Assembly (NCBI GenBank): GCA_003218815.1
Contig: QHON01000080.1
Span: 1-9,306 of the forward strand
From: Verrucomicrobiota bacterium
GTDB taxonomy: Bacteria > Verrucomicrobiota > Verrucomicrobiia > Chthoniobacterales > UBA10450
DNA length: 9,306 nucleotides
Reading direction: 5' to 3'
In this document: positions 6,537 through 9,306 of the stretch, piece by piece
How positions within the stretch are numbered: the stretch's first letter is position 1
Layout of the letters: every line of letters begins with the position of its first letter
Made by a program: the position numbers and the translations under genes
The notes under the pieces: model-generated
The model's database searches: none
What the model was told of the DNA's origin: nothing
What the model saw: the letters and a program-made list of their open reading frames with translations, nothing else

Positions 6537-7624
6537 TACTCGTTTTTTTGCTGCTCTGTTTCCTTGAGCAAGCTCATCAACTGATCTTTCCAGAGAGCCG
6601 CAAGGGTGTGACTGCCGTGACCGCGGGTTTTGTCGCTCAAAGGAATCAGCACTGCGCGGCCCTTTGGCACGCGCTTGATTTCGCCCTCCAGGATTCCGAG
6701 CTCCGGGGGGTTGATCATATCGTCGGCGGAATTGATGGCGAGGAGTGGCGCGTGGATTTCTTCGAGGTTGGGGCCAGGATCGTAATCGTGCGACGCTTCG
6801 ATCGCATAAAGCACATCATTCGCGTCGCTGGTTTTCAGGTAGTCGGCAACGAATTTGTCCAGCACCTCGTCAGTCTTTGCGCGGGTCGGTGCTTCTTTTT
6901 GTCGCAGGAGCGGATTGCTGCTCATAAACCAGAGCATCTCGGCGGCGGTGCGCAGACTCGATGGCTGCGCTGCGTAATCGCCGCCGCGCCAATCAGGATC
7001 GTTGCGGATCGCGTCGATGACCATGTGGCGCCAGGCACGGTTGCGTCCGGAAATTTGCGTCGGCAAACTCGCCAGGGGCATGAGCGCGTCCATGAAATCC
7101 GGATGCGATTCGCCCCACAACCAGGTGTGCATTCCGCCCATTGACGTTCCCATCACCAGCCGCGCGTGGTTCACGCCGAGTCCCTCAGTTAGCAACCGAT
7201 ACTGCGCCTCCACCATGTCGAGATAACCGTAGTGTGGGAATCTCGCGTGCATTCCGTCGCTCGGCTTGCTCGATTTGCCGTGACCGATCCCATCCGGTAA
7301 CACAATAAAAAACTTCGTCGCATCGAGCGGCTGATCTTTGCCAAACAGCTCACCGGCAAACTCGGAGCGAATAAATTGCGCGCCACTGCCAGTTGTCCCG
7401 TGCATGATGAGAATAGCATTTGTCGTTTTGCCCTGCGCATTTTTCTCCAGTTTTCCGAGCGTCCGATAATGGAGACGCAACTCCGGCAATATTTCGCCCG
7501 AGGCAAATGGGAAATCGCGAATTGTGTAGTCACCCTCGGTCGGCGCCGGATAATCGGCGGGGGATGCGAAACTCGCGGCCAAGATGGACAAGAGAAATGC
7601 AAAGATTCCGATTGTTGGATTCAT
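6536..7624 (-). CDS. Exported alpha/beta hydrolase, MetX-like
   Basis: The fold and motif order are those of the homoserine O-acetyltransferase-like branch of alpha/beta hydrolases. I chose the ATG at 7624 (362 residues) because it opens a hydrophobic signal segment (residues 5-20, likely cut after Ala20), and because it stands one base after the stop of the preceding gene; a longer frame would overlap that gene. The nucleophile is Ser161 in GTSMGGM, the acid is probably Asp301 or Asp302 in NSADDMINPP, and the base is probably His336 in TRGHGSHT. HGTTGSG (75-81) is the likely oxyanion-loop region. True MetX enzymes work in the cytoplasm on homoserine, so the export signal and the neighbouring peptidase argue for an extracytoplasmic esterase, acyltransferase or peptidase-like hydrolase. 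The signal lacks an obvious basic residue at its N-terminus, which is unusual. It is the last gene of the minus-strand set. Family is sure; substrate is unknown. Confidence 0.88.
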   Translation of the reverse strand: MNPTIGIFAFLLSILAASFASPADYPAPTEGDYTIRDFPFASGEILPELRLHYRTLGKLEKNAQGKTTNAILIMHGTTGSGAQFIRSEFAGELFGKDQPLDATKFFIVLPDGIGHGKSSKPSDGMHARFPHYGYLDMVEAQYRLLTEGLGVNHARLVMGTSMGGMHTWLWGESHPDFMDALMPLASLPTQISGRNRAWRHMVIDAIRNDPDWRGGDYAAQPSSLRTAAEMLWFMSSNPLLRQKEAPTRAKTDEVLDKFVADYLKTSDANDVLYAIEASHDYDPGPNLEEIHAPLLAINSADDMINPPELGILEGEIKRVPKGRAVLIPLSDKTRGHGSHTLAALWKDQLMSLLKETEQQKNE

Positions 7625-7625
7625 G

Positions 7626-8261
7626 TTAACGGTTCCGTTGCCGCTCGGCTTGGATTCGTCTGAGCAACTCGGTGTGGGTTCGTTCAAGATCGTTAGCAAA
7701 TTTCACGGTTGCTTGCAGAGCTTCGGGATACATCTCGAATCGTTTTCGCAATTTCTTTGTGGCCGGATCGTAAAAGAAGGAAATGTCCTGATCGAGATTC
7801 GGCACGATCAGCTCGTCACTTAATTTTTGATAGCGCGCCATGCGGCTCAGTCCCCAGCGGATAACCGATTCGTCGTTGCGCAGCGCGGTGAGTGTCTCCA
7901 AGTCGAGCAGCTGGATGCCACCGGATTGCAGCAGCGTGGCGAAATCGCCCGGACTGTAGTCGGTGGTGAAAACAAACGAATGCAGCGGCGGCATCTCACC
8001 GGCGTCGAGCGCGCGCCGAAACTCCGCCGCTTCTCGTTCTTCTTTCGCGCGGTTAATTTTTCCGCTCTCGATTCCTTCGCGCAACGTTTGCTCGATGGAC
8101 GCCAGGATTCGGTCGCGTCGTTCTGCATCCTGCTGGTGCTGCTGATAATTGTTCAACCAGAAGGCCGCGTAGACGCCGACAAAAACCAAGACCAGCTCCG
8201 CGAACCAACGCCCAGCTCGAGACAGAAACGGCGCCCTCCGATCAGTAGTTGTTGTGCTCAT
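7626..8261 (-). CDS. Membrane-anchored coiled-coil protein of unknown function
   Basis: A 211-residue protein. I place the start at the ATG at 8261: the longer frame to 8519 adds 86 residues that lie inside the peptidase gene in another frame and have the composition of a shadow. The order is a short polar, basic tail (1-19), one membrane segment (about 20-36, AELVLVFVGVYAAFWL), then a charged helical region rich in Glu, Arg and Gln (40-85) that is likely to form a coiled coil, and a mixed C-terminal domain with a second charged helix at about 185-211. The tail-membrane-NNYQ-helix layout resembles small bacterial proteins grouped under DUF6090 or similar names, but I am not sure of that assignment. 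No catalytic motif is seen. It lies 31 bp after the peptidase gene and 1 bp before the hydrolase gene, so it is probably co-translated with both and may anchor or accompany them at the membrane, which is inference. Only a distant GAGG is seen upstream of the start. Confidence 0.75.
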   Translation of the reverse strand: MSTTTTDRRAPFLSRAGRWFAELVLVFVGVYAAFWLNNYQQHQQDAERRDRILASIEQTLREGIESGKINRAKEEREAAEFRRALDAGEMPPLHSFVFTTDYSPGDFATLLQSGGIQLLDLETLTALRNDESVIRWGLSRMARYQKLSDELIVPNLDQDISFFYDPATKKLRKRFEMYPEALQATVKFANDLERTHTELLRRIQAERQRNR

Positions 8262-8292
8262 GGTTCTGGCGTCATTAACGCCTCTACAATTA

Positions 8293-9306
8293 TCAGCGAG
8301 GCAACGGTTGTTCCATGTTCGCGAGTGCATAAGTGACGACTGCGACGACCGCGGAATTTTCCGCCAATTCTTTCGGCACGATTTTGTCCAGCGTGTCCGC
8401 AGCAGTGTGGTGATAATTGAAATAGAAACGGCTGTCTTGAATCGGACTGAAAGCGGGAACATCGGCTTTTTCCATCGGTTCGATATCGGCGCCGACGTGC
8501 TCGGCAAAATTTGTTCCACCGGCGCCGGATTCTTGAAGGACGGCTAAAACCGGCGCGAGTAGCTTTTTAATTTCGAATTTTCCTTTGATGTTGATTCCGA
8601 TCGGGTGGCCGGCTCCGCCATCGGTTTCCATTGCGGCAAAATGGTTCGACCATTCTTCCCGGTGATCTTTCTCGTACTGTTTTGATCCGGCCAGACCATT
8701 CTCTTCGTTCATCCATGCAATCATGCGAATCGTGCGCTTCGGTTTGAGATGAAGTTTTTGAATCAGATTCGCAGCTTCCATCGAAACGGCGACGCCGGCG
8801 CCGTCATCGACCGCGCCTGTGCCTAAATCCCACGAATCCAAGTGACCCGAAACGATGATTATTTGTTCGGGGTGTTCGCTGCCTTTGATGTCGCCGATGA
8901 CGTTGTAGCTCTCCACATCCGGTAATTGCTGTGGCGTGAGGGTCAATTTCATTTTCACCTGTCCTTGCCGGACCAGATCGACAATCAAATCTGCATCCTC
9001 TGCGGTGAGAGCGCCGGCTGGGATTTTCGGGGCATCATCTGCGTATTTTGTTTGTCCAGTGTGTGGAAGCCGGTAGTCCGCTCCACCGACTGAACGAATC
9101 AAACACGCGACAGCGCCCTGTCGCGCGGCCGCGCTCGGACCATCGCCGCGATAAACGACTGCTTCACCGTACGCGTCGCCACCATGACCTCCTGCGGCCA
9201 TTTGTTTGTCGAACGAATAATTGAAGAGCACGATCTTGCCCGCGACCTTGTCGCGAGGCAGCGCCTTTAGCTCGTCGAAATTGTTCGCGACCACGACTTC
9301 GGCTAT
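8293..9306 (-). CDS. M28-family zinc peptidase with PA domain, 5'-partial
   Basis: The frame is open through the right edge. A GTG at 9294 exists, but upstream codons (IAEVV) continue the domain smoothly, so the true start lies outside the window. Numbering from that GTG, residues 1-115 match the lid-like PA (protease-associated) domain, and 125-333 the M28 zinc peptidase domain. Metal-site residues are visible: His151 and Asp153 (SGHLDSWD), Asp163 (bridging, AVDDG), Glu197-Glu198 (NEENG, the general base and a ligand), Asp225 (METDGG) and His295/His296 (YHHTAADT). This set resembles carboxypeptidase Q (PGCP)-type enzymes, which cleave small peptides. Relatives are usually secreted or periplasmic; the signal peptide would lie beyond the edge. 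It is the first visible gene of the minus-strand set and is followed after 31 bp by the membrane protein gene. All ligands are present, so activity is expected; the exact substrate is unknown. Confidence 0.93.
   Translation of the reverse strand: MAEVVVANNFDELKALPRDKVAGKIVLFNYSFDKQMAAGGHGGDAYGEAVVYRGDGPSAAARQGAVACLIRSVGGADYRLPHTGQTKYADDAPKIPAGALTAEDADLIVDLVRQGQVKMKLTLTPQQLPDVESYNVIGDIKGSEHPEQIIIVSGHLDSWDLGTGAVDDGAGVAVSMEAANLIQKLHLKPKRTIRMIAWMNEENGLAGSKQYEKDHREEWSNHFAAMETDGGAGHPIGINIKGKFEIKKLLAPVLAVLQESGAGGTNFAEHVGADIEPMEKADVPAFSPIQDSRFYFNYHHTAADTLDKIVPKELAENSAVVAVVTYALANMEQPLPR

Noticed and set aside
6485..7144. 219-codon open frame on the plus strand
   Set aside because: It is antisense to the MetX-like hydrolase, whose triad and signal peptide are clear.
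7625..7699. Longer start of the MetX-like hydrolase at 7699
   Set aside because: It would overlap the preceding gene and place the signal segment internally. The ATG at 7624, one base past the upstream stop, fits better.
8262..8519. N-terminal extension of the membrane protein to an ATG at 8519
   Set aside because: The extra 86 residues overlap the M28 peptidase gene in another frame and have shadow-like composition. The ATG at 8261 leads directly into the membrane segment.

Overview
The window is a stretch of ordinary bacterial chromosome with moderate-to-high GC and tightly packed genes. The taxon cannot be fixed from the sequence. The gene content (a Lon with a small heat-shock protein upstream, an exported D-aminoacylase-like protein without its HxH motif, an exported M28 peptidase and a MetX-like hydrolase) recalls soil Verrucomicrobiota or Acidobacteriota. 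That is a recollection-based guess, not a result. I see no rRNA, tRNA, insertion sequence, CRISPR array or clear prophage.

Left part (1-1092, plus strand): a DUF1353-family protein whose frame is open through the left edge, so its 5' end is missing. A 94-bp gap follows, holding a possible promoter and a perfect 18-bp palindrome. Next is a conserved protein of unknown function that is rich in glycine and beta-strand patterns. A short hairpin fills the 34-bp gap before the convergent lon gene.

Centre (1127-5739, minus strand): three co-directional genes read right to left. They are a secreted D-aminoacylase-type amidohydrolase, a small heat-shock protein (Hsp20) and the ATP-dependent protease Lon. 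Hsp20 and lon overlap by four bases (ATGA), and the lon start has no visible Shine-Dalgarno, so the two are probably translationally coupled. Holdase and protease would then be made together. Whether the amidohydrolase shares their transcript is less certain (45-bp gap).

A 320-bp non-coding stretch (5740-6059) separates this group from a divergent small gene on the plus strand. That gene encodes a tyrosine-rich putative lipoprotein and is followed by 209 bp with several inverted repeats.

Right part (6536-9306, minus strand): an operon-like set transcribed from beyond the right edge. It encodes an M28-family metallopeptidase with a PA domain (5' end missing), a small membrane-anchored coiled-coil protein, and a signal-peptide-bearing alpha/beta hydrolase of the homoserine O-acetyltransferase-like family. 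The gaps are 31 bp and 1 bp. All three products look exported or membrane-bound, which suggests peptide or ester breakdown outside the cytoplasm.

Three starts were moved from the longest frame to an internal ATG: 5739, 7624 and 8261. Two gene ends run off the window. I found no convincing new defence or mobile system. The best leads are the amidohydrolase lacking its canonical metal ligands, the cysteine-bearing Hsp20 coupled to Lon, and the 18-bp palindrome.
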